Numbered from the stretch's first letter, positions 18,384 to 27,352 are shown. The stretch is 64,000 bases of DNA from Flavobacterium cupriresistens (GCF_020911925.1 NZ_CP087134.1:3658001-3722000), one strand, 5' to 3'. Notes: a model not told the origin generated them from the letters alone. Numbers and translations are program-made.

Positions 18384-18479
18384 TGCATGTCATGATGCAT
18401 CGTGGATACGTGCCATGGCACGTACCGTAAGGCGCATCGCATAGACGCACCGCATAGACGCACTGCTGTGCGTCTCTAC
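18384..18479. repeat. G+C-rich palindromic dispersed repeat at the 3' end of hisA
   Basis: Contains an 18-bp perfect palindrome TACGTGCCATGGCACGTA (18407-18424), two direct copies of GCATAGACGCAC, and a hairpin AGACGCAC-TGCT-GTGCGTCT (18456-18475). It is much richer in G+C than its surroundings. Its right end CTACA includes the complement of the hisA stop codon TAG (18476-18478). Confidence 0.85.
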
Positions 18480-19219
18480 ATTGATAATATGTAATTTTCC
18501 AATTGTTTCAACGAAATTCGTCCTTCATAAATCGCTTTTCCGATGATGGTTCCTTCGCAGCCCAATTCGGCCAATTTGGGTAATTCATCAAATGTTGAGA
18601 TTCCTCCTGATGCGATTAATTTAATCTCTGCTGCGTTCGATTTGACGGTACAATTCTCTATTATTTTTTTATATAAATCAAAACTGGGGCCTTCTAGCAT
18701 CCCGTCTTTGGCAATGTCCGTGCAAATAACGTATTGAATTCCTTTGTTTTGATAGTCTTGAATAAATGGAACCAAATCTTCATTTGAGTCTTCTAACCAG
18801 CCTGAAACTGCCACTTTTTCATCTTTGGCATCTGCTCCCAGAATGATTTTATCAGAACCGTATTCTGCAATCCATTTTTGGAATAATTCTCTGTTTTTTA
18901 CTGCGATACTGCCGCCTGTGATTTGATTTGCACCACTTTCAAAAGCAATTTTCAGATCGGAATCTGCTTTTAGTCCGCCTCCGAAATCAATCTTCAGTTT
19001 GGTCTTTGTTGCTATTTGTTCTAAGATTTTATAATTGACAATCTTGCTTGACTTGGCACCATCTAAATCGACTAAATGCAGATACTCGATTCCGTGTGCT
19101 TCAAATGATTTTGCGACTTCAAGCGGGTTTTCATTATAAATTATTTTGGTGTCATAATCTCCTTTGGACAAACGAACACATTTTCCGTCAATGATATCTA
19201 TGGCTGGTATTATTCTCAT
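18476..19219 (-). CDS. hisA: ProFAR isomerase (HisA)
   Basis: Amadori isomerisation of ProFAR to PRFAR. It is a (beta/alpha)8 barrel of 247 residues with [15 protein letters not shown] (catalytic Asp about residue 8), [20 protein letters not shown], and the second catalytic region [18 protein letters not shown]. The phosphate site is [13 protein letters not shown]. The C-terminus ends ENYILSM and the stop codon TAG falls inside the adjacent palindromic repeat, so the last residue or two may have been set by repeat insertion. Confidence 0.96.
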   Translation of the reverse strand: MRIIPAIDIIDGKCVRLSKGDYDTKIIYNENPLEVAKSFEAHGIEYLHLVDLDGAKSSKIVNYKILEQIATKTKLKIDFGGGLKADSDLKIAFESGANQITGGSIAVKNRELFQKWIAEYGSDKIILGADAKDEKVAVSGWLEDSNEDLVPFIQDYQNKGIQYVICTDIAKDGMLEGPSFDLYKKIIENCTVKSNAAEIKLIASGGISTFDELPKLAELGCEGTIIGKAIYEGRISLKQLENYILSM

Positions 19220-19309
19220 GTTTATTATTTTAGATTTCTGATTTTAGATTTTAGATTCTAAAATTGGAATTGAAATAGATGTTTTTGGTTAAATTGGAAT
19301 TTAAAATAT

Positions 19310-19891
19310 TTAAATATTTAAAAAATTCCCCAGTATTTTCTCTCCAATGTCTCCGCTTTTTTCGGGGTGAAACTGGGTTCCGTAAAAATTATTTTTATGT
19401 AAGGCCGAGGCGTATTCAACATCGTAATGGGTTGTTGCTATGGCTTCGGGGCAACTTGGAGCATAAAAACTGTGTACCAAATACATGAATTCGTTCTCTG
19501 GAATTTCTCTAAACAAATCTGATTTCAAATTATAGATCTGATTCCAACCCATTTGAGGCACTTTTACGTTAGATGTGAATTTGACCACATCAACATCAAA
19601 AATACCTAATCCCTTGGTGTTTCCTTCTTCAGACGATTGGCACATCAGCTGCATTCCCAGACAAATTCCTAATACGGGTTGTTTTAGATTTGGAATCAAA
19701 CAGTCCAAACCACTCTCAATCAGTTTTTCCATTGCTGAACTTGCTTCGCCAACTCCGGGGAAAATCACTTTGTCGGCAGCCAGAATTTCTTCCGGATTAT
19801 TGCTCAGGATGGCCTTGTAACCCAGTCTTTCAATAGCAAACATGATGCTTTGAATATTTCCTGCCCCGTAATTTATGATAACTATTTTCAT
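19310..19891 (-). CDS. hisH: Imidazole glycerol phosphate synthase, glutamine amidotransferase subunit
   Basis: Hydrolyses glutamine and channels ammonia to HisF. It is a class I amidotransferase of 193 residues. The nucleophile Cys is in VLGICLGMQLMCQSSEEG, the oxyanion region is PGVGEASSAM, and the His/Glu pair is in NFYGTQFHPEKSG near the C-terminus. It lies between hisB and hisA, with about 90-bp spacers on both sides. Confidence 0.97.
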   Translation of the reverse strand: MKIVIINYGAGNIQSIMFAIERLGYKAILSNNPEEILAADKVIFPGVGEASSAMEKLIESGLDCLIPNLKQPVLGICLGMQLMCQSSEEGNTKGLGIFDVDVVKFTSNVKVPQMGWNQIYNLKSDLFREIPENEFMYLVHSFYAPSCPEAIATTHYDVEYASALHKNNFYGTQFHPEKSGDIGEKILGNFLNI

Positions 19892-19911
19892 TTTTATTCT
19901 TTGGTATGTTT

Positions 19912-19970
19912 TGTTTCAAGTTTCAAGTTTCACGTTCTGTGCGTAACTTGAAACCTGAAACCTGAAACTT
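19912..19970. repeat. Heptamer-type dispersed repeat (TTTCAAG/TTTCAGG), inverted
   Basis: GTTTCAAGTTTCAAGTTTCA on the left faces ACTTGAAACCTGAAACCTG on the right, a potential hairpin in the hisB-hisH spacer. It belongs to the same family as 5001-5047. Confidence 0.75.
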
Positions 19971-19988
19971 TGAACAATCTTAAACTTG

Positions 19989-21125
19989 TTAAAGCATCCC
20001 TTTCGTTGATGGTAGAATCATTTTCTCTGTATCTCGTTTTACTGCTACTTTTATCGCTTTGGCGAAGGCTTTAAAGATCGCTTCGATTTTGTGGTGTTCG
20101 TTTGTTCCTTCGGCTTTTATGTTGATGTTGGCTTTGGCTCCATCGGAAAATGATTTGAAGAAGTGATAAAACATTTCGGTTGGCATTTTTCCAACCATTT
20201 CACGTTTGAATTCGGCTTCCCAAACCAACCAATTTCTTCCTCCGAAGTCAATGGCAACCTGCGCGAGGCAATCGTCCATTGGAAGACAGAAACCATATCG
20301 CTCTATTCCTAACTTATTGCCTAATGCTTTTGCGTATACTTCGCCCAAAGCAATTGCAGTATCTTCAATGGTGTGGTGTTCATCGACTTCTAAATCCCCT
20401 TTTACAGTAATTTCTAAGTCCATTTGACCGTGACGTGCAATCTGATCTAACATATGATCAAAAAAGGCAATTCCGGTTTCGATCTTGCTTTTACCGGTTC
20501 CGTCTAAGTTTAAACCAATAAAAATATCAGTTTCGTTTGTTTTTCTGGTAATTGAGGCTGAACGTTCTTCTAATTTCAGAAATTCATAAATCGTTTTCCA
20601 GCTTGTTGTTTGAAGAATAATGGTATCGTTTAATTCTTCTCGTTTTATGCTGATTTCATTGGTGCCGATTCCATCAGTATGATTTATAAAGATGGCTTTT
20701 GCTCCTAAATTTTTAGCTAATTCAACATCGGTTAGACGATCTCCTAAAACAAATGAATTCTCTAAATCATATTGGGGATTATTCAAGTATTTAGTTAGCA
20801 TTCCGGTTCTTGGCTTGCGTGTTGGTGCGTTTTCTTCAGGGAAAGACTTATCAATGAAGATATCATCAAACAATACGCCTTCATTTTCAAAGGCTTTCAG
20901 AATAAAATTTTGTGTTGGCCAAAAGGTATCTTCGGGGAAACTGTCTGTTCCTAATCCGTCTTGATTGGTTACCATAGCCAATTCATAGTCGAGTTCGCTG
21001 GCGATTTTGGCTAAATATTGAAATGCTTTTGGATAAAATTCTACTTTATCCAGGCTGTCTAATTGATAATTTTCGGGTTCTAAAACAATCGTTCCGTCAC
21101 GATCGATAAAAAGTACTTTTTTCAT
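19989..21125 (-). CDS. hisB: Bifunctional histidinol-phosphatase / imidazoleglycerol-phosphate dehydratase
   Basis: Two steps in one protein. The N-terminal HAD phosphatase (about 1-165) shows the nucleophile motif [16 protein letters not shown] and [16 protein letters not shown]. The C-terminal dehydratase (about 185-378) shows [32 protein letters not shown] and [18 protein letters not shown] start at [11 protein letters not shown] (378 aa). Fourteen more codons are open upstream, but they read through the TTTGCCAC-type repeat and are unlike the family. Confidence 0.96.
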   Translation of the reverse strand: MKKVLFIDRDGTIVLEPENYQLDSLDKVEFYPKAFQYLAKIASELDYELAMVTNQDGLGTDSFPEDTFWPTQNFILKAFENEGVLFDDIFIDKSFPEENAPTRKPRTGMLTKYLNNPQYDLENSFVLGDRLTDVELAKNLGAKAIFINHTDGIGTNEISIKREELNDTIILQTTSWKTIYEFLKLEERSASITRKTNETDIFIGLNLDGTGKSKIETGIAFFDHMLDQIARHGQMDLEITVKGDLEVDEHHTIEDTAIALGEVYAKALGNKLGIERYGFCLPMDDCLAQVAIDFGGRNWLVWEAEFKREMVGKMPTEMFYHFFKSFSDGAKANINIKAEGTNEHHKIEAIFKAFAKAIKVAVKRDTEKMILPSTKGML

Positions 21126-21141
21126 AGTTTGATTCTTTTTT

Positions 21142-21350
21142 TTTGCCACTAATTTCGCGAATTGCACTAATTTGTTTATTGATGGTGAATTTTTAATTGG
21201 CCACAGATTAACACAGATTAAACTGATTTTTTTTCTTTGCCGCTAATTTCACGAATTGCGCTAATTTGATTGTTAACGGTAAATTTTAAACTGGCCACTG
21301 ATTACACAGATTAGAATGATTTTTTTCTTTGTTGCGAATTGCTCTAGTTT
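21142..21350. repeat. Tandem array of a 92-94 bp repeat (two full units, one truncated)
   Basis: Unit starts at 21142, 21236 and 21328. Each full unit runs TTTGCCRCTAATTT, CGAATTGCRCTAATTTG, then GGCCACWGATTAMACAGATT, then a T-rich end. The third copy breaks off after GCGAATTGCTCTAG. It fills most of the 310-bp hisC-hisB spacer. A related element is at 48323-48501. Confidence 0.85.
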
Positions 21351-21435
21351 TATGATTAGTATAATCGTTGTGTTTTTGGGCAAGAATAATTTTGCGTTCT
21401 TGGCGTAATCCTTTGCGAACTTTGAGGTTAATTTT

Positions 21436-22482
21436 TTACTTCAACAACTTCAATTCCTTAATTAAAACTGCATTTTCTTCTGGGATTCCGATTGTGAATC
21501 GAAGACAGTTTTCGCATAAAGCTTGTGTTGTACGGTTTCTGATTACGATTCCTTTTGCAATTAATTCATCATATCTTTTGTTGGCATTGTCTACTTTTAC
21601 AAGAATGAAATTGGCCTCTGTGGGATATATTTTCTCTACAAAAGAAACTTCGAGTAAAACTTTAAGTAATTCCTCTCTTTGTTCAATAATAGAACTAATT
21701 TCTGATTTTATTTTTTCTGAATCATTCAAGCGAACTATCGCTCTTTGTTGTGTTAATTCATTTACATTATAGGGCGGCTTTATTTTATTCAAAACCAAAA
21801 TTATTGCTGCTGAAGCATAACAAACTCCCAATCGGATTCCTGCCAAACCGTAGGCTTTAGAAAGTGTTTGTGTGATGACTAAATTAGGGTATTCATCCAT
21901 TTCGGTGAGCCAGCTTTCTTTGTCAGAAAAATCAATATAGGCTTCATCAATTACAATCAAACCTTTGAAGTTCTGAAGTAATTTTACCACGCTTTCATCC
22001 GAAAAAGAATTGCCGGTTGGATTATTTGGAGAGCAAAAAAAGATGATTTTGGTATTGTCATCAACGGCATCTAAGATTTTCTCTACTTGTGGTTGAAAAT
22101 CAGTCGAAAGTAAAACCTCTCTGTTTTCTACTGCGTTTATGTCGGCTAGAACGCCATACATGCCGTAGGTCGGCGGCAACGAAATGATATTGTCTTTTTT
22201 AGGTTCACAGAAAGCTCTGAAAAGCAAATCTAAGACTTCATCACTACCGTTCCCCAGTAGAATCTGATTTGGGTTTACTTTATTGTTTTTTGCTAAAATA
22301 GCTTTCACCGAATTTTGCTGTGGATCCGGGTAGCGATTTACACCATTTTGAAACGGATTTTCATTCGCGTCCAAAAAAATCATGTTCGCAGTATTAAAAT
22401 CCTCAAACTCGTCTCGTGCAGACGAATACGGCTTTAGGGTTTTTACGTTTTCACGTGTTATTGTATTTAGGTCGAATTTCAT
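21436..22482 (-). CDS. hisC: Histidinol-phosphate aminotransferase
   Basis: PLP enzyme that transaminates imidazole acetol phosphate. It is a fold type I aminotransferase of 348 residues. The visible motifs are LGNGSDEVLDLLFRAFC, FFCSPNNPTGN, VIDEAYIDFSD, and the Schiff-base Lys in QTLSKAYGLAGIRLG. The C-terminal Arg region is CLRFTIGIPEEN. It lies 145 bp after hisD and 310 bp before hisB. Confidence 0.96.
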   Translation of the reverse strand: MKFDLNTITRENVKTLKPYSSARDEFEDFNTANMIFLDANENPFQNGVNRYPDPQQNSVKAILAKNNKVNPNQILLGNGSDEVLDLLFRAFCEPKKDNIISLPPTYGMYGVLADINAVENREVLLSTDFQPQVEKILDAVDDNTKIIFFCSPNNPTGNSFSDESVVKLLQNFKGLIVIDEAYIDFSDKESWLTEMDEYPNLVITQTLSKAYGLAGIRLGVCYASAAIILVLNKIKPPYNVNELTQQRAIVRLNDSEKIKSEISSIIEQREELLKVLLEVSFVEKIYPTEANFILVKVDNANKRYDELIAKGIVIRNRTTQALCENCLRFTIGIPEENAVLIKELKLLK

Positions 22483-22502
22483 TTTATTTTATTTTTTTAA
22501 GA

Positions 22503-22622
22503 AGTGAATTTGTGAAATGTGATTTGTGAAAATGTGAATTGTAAAAATTCAGAATCATTTAAAAACCCTTTTTTATCTCGTATTTCAAATCTTTCATTCT
22601 ATATTTTACAAATTCACAACTT
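22503..22622. repeat. Low-complexity GTGAATTTGTGAAA-type repeat in the hisD-hisC spacer
   Basis: Several variants of GTGAATTTGTGAAATGTGA and GTGAAAATGTGAATTG are followed at the right by the inverted form TTTTACAAATTCACAAC. No gene is present here. Confidence 0.5.
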
Positions 22623-22627
22623 ACTTC

Positions 22628-23917
22628 TTACTTTTCCATTAAACTTTCCAGTCGTAGTGTTACTGCATTTTTATGGGCTTGCAAGCCTTCTGCTTCCGCC
22701 ATAAGTTCGATTGCCTTTCCGATATTTTGAATTCCTTTTTCTGATATTTTCTGAAACGTCATTGATTTCATGAAGCTGTCCAAGTTTACACCGCTGTAAT
22801 TCTTGGCATATCCGTTAGTCGGTAGTGTGTGATTGGTTCCTGATGCGTAATCTCCGGCACTTTCAGGGGTGTAATTTCCGATAAAAACAGAGCCTGCGTT
22901 TAGTACACCATTGCAATAAAAATCATCATACTCGGAGCAAATAATAAAGTGTTCCGGACCGTAATCATTAATTAAGTCCAAGGCAATTGTATCATTTTCG
23001 ACTAAGATTAGTTTGGAGTTTTCGATCGCCTTTTTTGCTATCGCTTTTCTTGGAAGAGCCTCAATCTGAATCTGAATTTCCTTTTCTACCGCGTCAATTA
23101 GTTTTTTTGAAGTCGAAACTAAAATTACCTGACTGTCTGTCCCATGTTCCGCCTGTGATAACAAATCAGAGGCTACGAAGGCGGGAACCGCAGTGTTGTC
23201 GGCCACAACTAATAATTCTGAAGGTCCGGCTGGCATATCAATCGCAACACCAAATTGAGTGGCGAGTTGTTTGGCAACTGTAACAAACTGATTTCCGGGG
23301 CCAAAAATTTTATATACTTTTGGTATAGATGCTGTCCCAAACGTCATTCCGGCAATTGCCTGAATACCGCCTACTTTTATGATTTTGGTTACCCCACATA
23401 AAGTAGCTGCGTACAATATTGCGGGGTTAATTTTTCCTGTTTTGTCTGGAGGTGAACATAAAACAATTTCTTTGCAGCCAGCAATCTCAGCCGGTACAGC
23501 CAACATCAGAACTGTAGAAAACAAAGGTGCTGTCCCGCCAGGGATATACAAACCTATTTTTTGAATAGGTCTTTTTTCCTGCCAGCATTTTACGCCTTCC
23601 ATTGTTTCTATGGAGATTCTGTCTGTTTTCTGGGCTGTGTGAAACTTGTAAATATTGTCTTTTGCAAGTTGAATGGCTTCTTTTAATTCACTTGAAACCA
23701 GACCGATCGCTTCTTGTATTTCTTCGTTAGTAACTACATAAGTATCTAAAGTGATTCCGTCAAAAATAGAAGTGTATTTTGCGATGGCTTCATCTCCTTT
23801 TTTTTGTACTTCTTTGAAGATTTCCTTAACGGTAACTTCAATGTCGTCTATCGTTTTGGTTGGTCTTTGTAATAGTTCTGACCAGGTTTCCGGTTTGGGA
23901 TTATCTATTCTATTCAT
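22628..23917 (-). CDS. hisD: Histidinol dehydrogenase
   Basis: Zn-dependent, NAD-linked four-electron oxidation of histidinol to histidine. The 429 residues are normal. Motifs: YIPGGTAPLFSTVLMLAVPA, FGPGNQFVTVAKQLA, DMPAGPSELLVVADNTA, LLSQAEHGTDSQVILVS (Zn ligand region), and the C-terminal ESAGDYASGTNHTLPTNG with the catalytic Glu/His. It is the second gene of the operon, 133 bp after hisG. Confidence 0.97.
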   Translation of the reverse strand: MNRIDNPKPETWSELLQRPTKTIDDIEVTVKEIFKEVQKKGDEAIAKYTSIFDGITLDTYVVTNEEIQEAIGLVSSELKEAIQLAKDNIYKFHTAQKTDRISIETMEGVKCWQEKRPIQKIGLYIPGGTAPLFSTVLMLAVPAEIAGCKEIVLCSPPDKTGKINPAILYAATLCGVTKIIKVGGIQAIAGMTFGTASIPKVYKIFGPGNQFVTVAKQLATQFGVAIDMPAGPSELLVVADNTAVPAFVASDLLSQAEHGTDSQVILVSTSKKLIDAVEKEIQIQIEALPRKAIAKKAIENSKLILVENDTIALDLINDYGPEHFIICSEYDDFYCNGVLNAGSVFIGNYTPESAGDYASGTNHTLPTNGYAKNYSGVNLDSFMKSMTFQKISEKGIQNIGKAIELMAEAEGLQAHKNAVTLRLESLMEK

Positions 23918-24050
23918 TTGTATTTTTATTTGAATTTCAAATTCTTACTTGGTTTTTAACTGCAAAGACTCGCAAAGTCATTATCAAGTTCTAAATTTAG
24001 AATTTGGGATTTCATTATTGGAATTTGTTTTTTTAACGTTGGAATTTAAT

Positions 24051-24908
24051 TTACAGTACCATTTTTTCAATCGGGCAAACCAGAATTCCCTCCGCTCCTG
24101 CTTCTTTTAATTGATCAATTACGTCCCAAAAAGTATCTTTATCAATTACAGAGTGTACACTGCTCCAGCCTTCCTGCGCTAAAGGAAGAACCGTTAAACT
24201 TCTTAAAACCGGAAGGATTTTTCCAACGGCTTCAATTTTATTGTTGGGAATGTTCATTAAGATGTATTTTGAATTTCGGGCTCTTAAAACAGCCTGAATT
24301 CTAAATTTCAACGTATCAATGTGTTTTTGAATCTCAGGAGAAACTTTTGGAGAAACGGCCAAAACGGCTTCGCTTTTTAATATTACTTCAACTTCTTTCA
24401 GATTGTTTTTGAATAAAGTACTTCCGCTGGAGACAATATCCACAATTGCATCTGCAAGACCAATGTTAGGTGCAATTTCTACTGAACCTGAAATTTGGTG
24501 AATATCAACCGTTACCCCGAAAGAGTTAAAGTATTCATTTACTGTGTTGGGATAAGAAGTAGCAATTCGTAAACCGGCAAGGTCTTTAACGGAGTTGTAT
24601 TCGAAGGTTTTCGGAACTGCTACAGAAACCTTGCATTTAGAAAAACCTAATTTTTGAACCACTTCTATTCCTTTTCCTTTTTCAACCAGAAGATTGTCTC
24701 CGACTATGGCCAGATCAACAACCCCGTCGATTAAGTATTGCGGAATGTCTGAATTTCTCAAATACAGTACTTCGAGAGGGAAATTAGAAGCTTCGGCTTT
24801 AAGTTGATCAATGCCGTTATTGATTGAAATCCCGCAATCTTTCAGGATTTGAATGCTGTCTTCGTTTAAACGACCGGATTTTTGAATTGCAATTTTTAAA
24901 GTACTCAT
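24051..24908 (-). CDS. hisG: ATP phosphoribosyltransferase, long form
   Basis: Commits PRPP and ATP to histidine synthesis. At 285 residues it is the long form: a two-lobed periplasmic-binding-like catalytic part (KIAIQKSGRLNEDSIQILKD, VDLAIVGDNLLVEKG, GSVEIAPNIGLADAIVDIVSSG as successive motifs) plus a C-terminal PII-like regulatory domain (RSLTVLPLAQEGWSSVHSVI...EGILVCPIEKMV), which normally binds histidine for feedback inhibition. It needs no HisZ. It is the first structural gene after the His leader and attenuator. Confidence 0.97.
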   Translation of the reverse strand: MSTLKIAIQKSGRLNEDSIQILKDCGISINNGIDQLKAEASNFPLEVLYLRNSDIPQYLIDGVVDLAIVGDNLLVEKGKGIEVVQKLGFSKCKVSVAVPKTFEYNSVKDLAGLRIATSYPNTVNEYFNSFGVTVDIHQISGSVEIAPNIGLADAIVDIVSSGSTLFKNNLKEVEVILKSEAVLAVSPKVSPEIQKHIDTLKFRIQAVLRARNSKYILMNIPNNKIEAVGKILPVLRSLTVLPLAQEGWSSVHSVIDKDTFWDVIDQLKEAGAEGILVCPIEKMVL

Positions 24909-24953
24909 TTTTTTAGTTTTTTTGGATTAAATAGTCTGAGTACAAAGAGTTGG

Positions 24954-24990
24954 AAATAAAAAACCCGTTTGATGTACTCAAACGGGTTTT
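24954..24990 (-). terminator. his attenuator terminator
   Basis: On the minus strand a 13-bp stem AAAACCCGTTTGA / TCAAACGGGTTTT with a 5-nt loop is followed by a U-tract (UUUUUUAUU). It lies 27 nt after the leader stop and 45 nt before the hisG ATG. The 5' arm segment CGUUUGAG can alternatively pair with CUCAAGCG inside the leader ORF (plus-strand 25027-25034), giving 8 bp with one G-U. Confidence 0.92.
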
Positions 24991-25017
24991 AAAATATGAT
25001 GATTTACACGCATATCA

Positions 25018-25077
25018 TTAACACATCGCTTGAGAGCAATAATGAAAATGATGATGATGTAATTGAATAGAAATCAT
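25018..25077 (-). CDS. His-rich leader peptide of the his operon (19 aa)
   Basis: The ORF reads MISIQLHHHHFHYCSQAMC, with four consecutive His codons and a fifth two codons later. It sits between a TATATTTG promoter box and a strong terminator, just before hisG. This is the standard layout of histidine attenuation: ribosome stalling on His codons when His-tRNA is uncharged leaves the CUCAAGCG segment free to form an antiterminator. When translation finishes, the ribosome covers that segment and the terminator forms. The mechanism is inferred from the sequence and from known his leaders. Confidence 0.93.
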   Translation of the reverse strand: MISIQLHHHHFHYCSQAMC

Positions 25078-25112
25078 GACTTGATTTGTTTTATAATTCT
25101 TTGATTCGGTTG

Positions 25113-25120
25113 CAAATATA
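25113..25120 (-). promoter_or_regulatory. -7 element of the his operon promoter
   Basis: Minus-strand TATATTTG is an exact TAnnTTTG match. It is 36 bp before the leader peptide start. A canonical -33 TTTG is not obvious at the expected spacing. Confidence 0.65.
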
Positions 25121-25202
25121 CTAGTTAATTTCATAAAAAAGCATTTTTTAATTTAACTTAATGATATTTTATTGTTAAATAATGTTTGAAGTGCTGTTTT
25201 TA

Positions 25203-26618
25203 CTATGTTTTTTTAATTTCCGATAACGTTTTCATAGGCTGCTTAAAATCTAAAATTACAGTGGTTCCCTTCCCTTTATCGCTATTTACCTTAAATGTAA
25301 TAGACAACAAATCTGCGATTCTTTTCACAATAGAAAGTCCTAAACCGGTTCCTTTGATTTCGGGATGTTCGGATGATTTTGATCTGTAAAAAGGGTTGAA
25401 AATCGTTTCGAGATCTTCTTGATCAATCCCAATTCCGTTATCGGTAACCGTGCAGCGGATCTGATCTTCTTGTCTGGTTAATGAAATTGAGATTTCTCCG
25501 GCTTCACTGGTGTATTTTATAGCATTTGAAATAATATTTCTCAAAATTGTCAATACCAAATAGTTGTCCGAATGGATATAATAATCAGCTTCGGCTTCAA
25601 ATTTCATATTGATTTTTTTATGGTTTATTTTTTCTGAATTTAAAGTCAGTACATCCAAAATCAAAGCATTCAAATAAACGGATTCGTATTTTATATTGTC
25701 ATTTTTGTTCTCAGAACGTGCCATTAAAAGCAGCTGGTCTACCAACCTGTTCAAATGGTCAACTTCTGCAATACAAAAGTTTACTTTTTCTTCGTATTCC
25801 TTGCTGTCTCTTTGTTTGCGTATTAGTACTTCAAGTGTTCCTTTAATAACGGTTAGTGGTGTTCTTAGCTCGTGTGAGGCGTCTGAAGTAAATTGTTTTT
25901 CGCGTTCGATGGCATCTTCAATTCGGTTTAACAGGCTGTTTATTGTTTCGGACAGCGTGTATAATTCATCTTTCGTTTTGGGTAATGGGATTCTTGTTTT
26001 CAGGTTATCTCTGGTAATACTCCTAGAGGTATTGGTAATGGCGTTTATTGGTTTGATGCTTCGACCGGCAAAAAAGCGGGCTATAAAAAACAACAGCAAT
26101 AAAATTACCGGAAATGCCAGACACATAATTTCGAATAGATTATTAAGAACCATTCGGGAACTAGTCAGTGACATAGCGATCATGAGATAGCCAATGTTTT
26201 TAGATTTGATGATAAGAGGAACCTGAACTTGCCGAATAATATTATTGCCAATTTTGGTGTCGAATAATTCGTAATCTTCTACGCTGTCATGAAAAACGAG
26301 TACTGCTGTATTGAGATTTGGAGATTTTTCAGTTATTCTTTTGTTGGTATCCAGGAATTGAACAAAAACAGGGTTTACATCAACTGTATTATGTTCACGT
26401 TCTTCCCACTCTTCCTTGTCTACTAAAATTACAGTGCCATTTGTTACTTTAATTTCTTTGAGGTGATTTTGTATTTCTACATTTATACCTTCATCAATAT
26501 GACTGTAAACGGAGTGTTTAACAATAGCGTAAATAGTAAAAAAAACCACTAAAATCAGCAAACCTGTTGTGATAATGTAGTTTAAAGCAATTCTGTTTTT
26601 AAAGGAAAGTTGCGCCAT
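25203..26618 (-). CDS. Two-component sensor histidine kinase
   Basis: Membrane sensor of 471 residues. TM1 is about residues 11-33, an extracytoplasmic sensor region spans about 34-158, TM2 is about 159-183, and a HAMP region runs about 184-236. The HisKA phospho-acceptor His249 is in FTSDASHELRTPLTVIKG. The ATPase domain has an N-box (ILRNIISNAIKYT), a G1 box (VTDNGIGIDQED) and a G2 box (GTGLGLSIVKRIADLL). It is cotranscribed with the response regulator (3-bp gap). The signal is unknown. The layout resembles OmpR-class envelope-stress systems such as PmrB or CusS types. Confidence 0.93.
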   Translation of the reverse strand: MAQLSFKNRIALNYIITTGLLILVVFFTIYAIVKHSVYSHIDEGINVEIQNHLKEIKVTNGTVILVDKEEWEEREHNTVDVNPVFVQFLDTNKRITEKSPNLNTAVLVFHDSVEDYELFDTKIGNNIIRQVQVPLIIKSKNIGYLMIAMSLTSSRMVLNNLFEIMCLAFPVILLLLFFIARFFAGRSIKPINAITNTSRSITRDNLKTRIPLPKTKDELYTLSETINSLLNRIEDAIEREKQFTSDASHELRTPLTVIKGTLEVLIRKQRDSKEYEEKVNFCIAEVDHLNRLVDQLLLMARSENKNDNIKYESVYLNALILDVLTLNSEKINHKKINMKFEAEADYYIHSDNYLVLTILRNIISNAIKYTSEAGEISISLTRQEDQIRCTVTDNGIGIDQEDLETIFNPFYRSKSSEHPEIKGTGLGLSIVKRIADLLSITFKVNSDKGKGTTVILDFKQPMKTLSEIKKT

Positions 26619-26621
26619 TTA

Positions 26622-27284
26622 TTAGTCGTTAGCAATGTAACCAACACCGCGAATTGTTTTTATATAATCTTCTTCAATTTTCAGATTGAGTTTTTTTCGG
26701 ATGGCATTCATAAAGACATCGATAACACCTGTGTCGTATTCGAAATTGATTTCCCAGACATCTTTTAGAATCTGATTTCGGGTACATACTTTTCCTTTAT
26801 TGCGAATCAGATACGCCAATAACTCAAATTCTCTTTGTGTTAGAGAAACTTCTTCATTGTTTTTTAGTACAATGTATTTTGTCAAATCAATTTTGATAGT
26901 ACCAAGTGAAAGAATCTCTTTGCCTTTATGTTTTCGAAAATGAATTTTAATACGCTCGACCAATTCTTCAAAACTAAAGGGTTTCTTGATGTAATCGTTT
27001 GCCCCCGCTTTGAGTCCTTCAATGGTCTCCTGTACCGTGTCTTTGGCTGTCAGAAATATAATTGGTGTGGTCTGGTCTTTAATTCTAATGGCTTTACAGA
27101 GTTCTAAACCATTAATTTTTGGAAGCATCCAATCCAGTAAGATTAAATCAAATTGCTGTTCTTGCGTTAGCTCAAACCCTTTTGCACCATCATTTGCTGT
27201 GGTCACTTTATATCCTTCCTCCTGCAAACCTTGTTGCAGAAACTGAACTATACCTAATTCATCTTCAATTATTAAAATATGCAT
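26622..27284 (-). CDS. OmpR-family response regulator
   Basis: DNA-binding regulator of 220 residues. The receiver domain (1-120) has IIEDE near the start, phospho-acceptor Asp51 in LILLDWMLPKING, the conserved Thr/Ser in IIFLTAKD, and Lys in YIKKPFSFEEL. The winged-helix output domain (about 128-220) has LTQREFELLAYLIRNKGKV and TIRGVGYI. It is divergent from the LTA-synthase-like gene, and the intergenic region carries an 11-bp-phased repeat array of the kind OmpR-family dimers bind. Self-regulation and control of that gene are inferred. Confidence 0.93.
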   Translation of the reverse strand: MHILIIEDELGIVQFLQQGLQEEGYKVTTANDGAKGFELTQEQQFDLILLDWMLPKINGLELCKAIRIKDQTTPIIFLTAKDTVQETIEGLKAGANDYIKKPFSFEELVERIKIHFRKHKGKEILSLGTIKIDLTKYIVLKNNEEVSLTQREFELLAYLIRNKGKVCTRNQILKDVWEINFEYDTGVIDVFMNAIRKKLNLKIEEDYIKTIRGVGYIAND

Positions 27285-27344
27285 TTTTTAAGATTTTAAT
27301 TAGGAAATGTACTACATTTTTTACTGATTTACAATTCAAAGATA

Positions 27345-27352
27345 CAAATTTA
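27345..27352 (-). promoter_or_regulatory. -7 element of the response regulator promoter
   Basis: Minus-strand TAAATTTG matches TAnnTTTG, 60 bp before the ATG and about 50 bp from the phased repeat array. Confidence 0.5.

Noticed and set aside
19989..21167. Longer HisB starting at 21167
   Set aside because: The extra 14 residues come from the TTTGCCAC-type repeat and precede the conserved [10 protein letters not shown] start.
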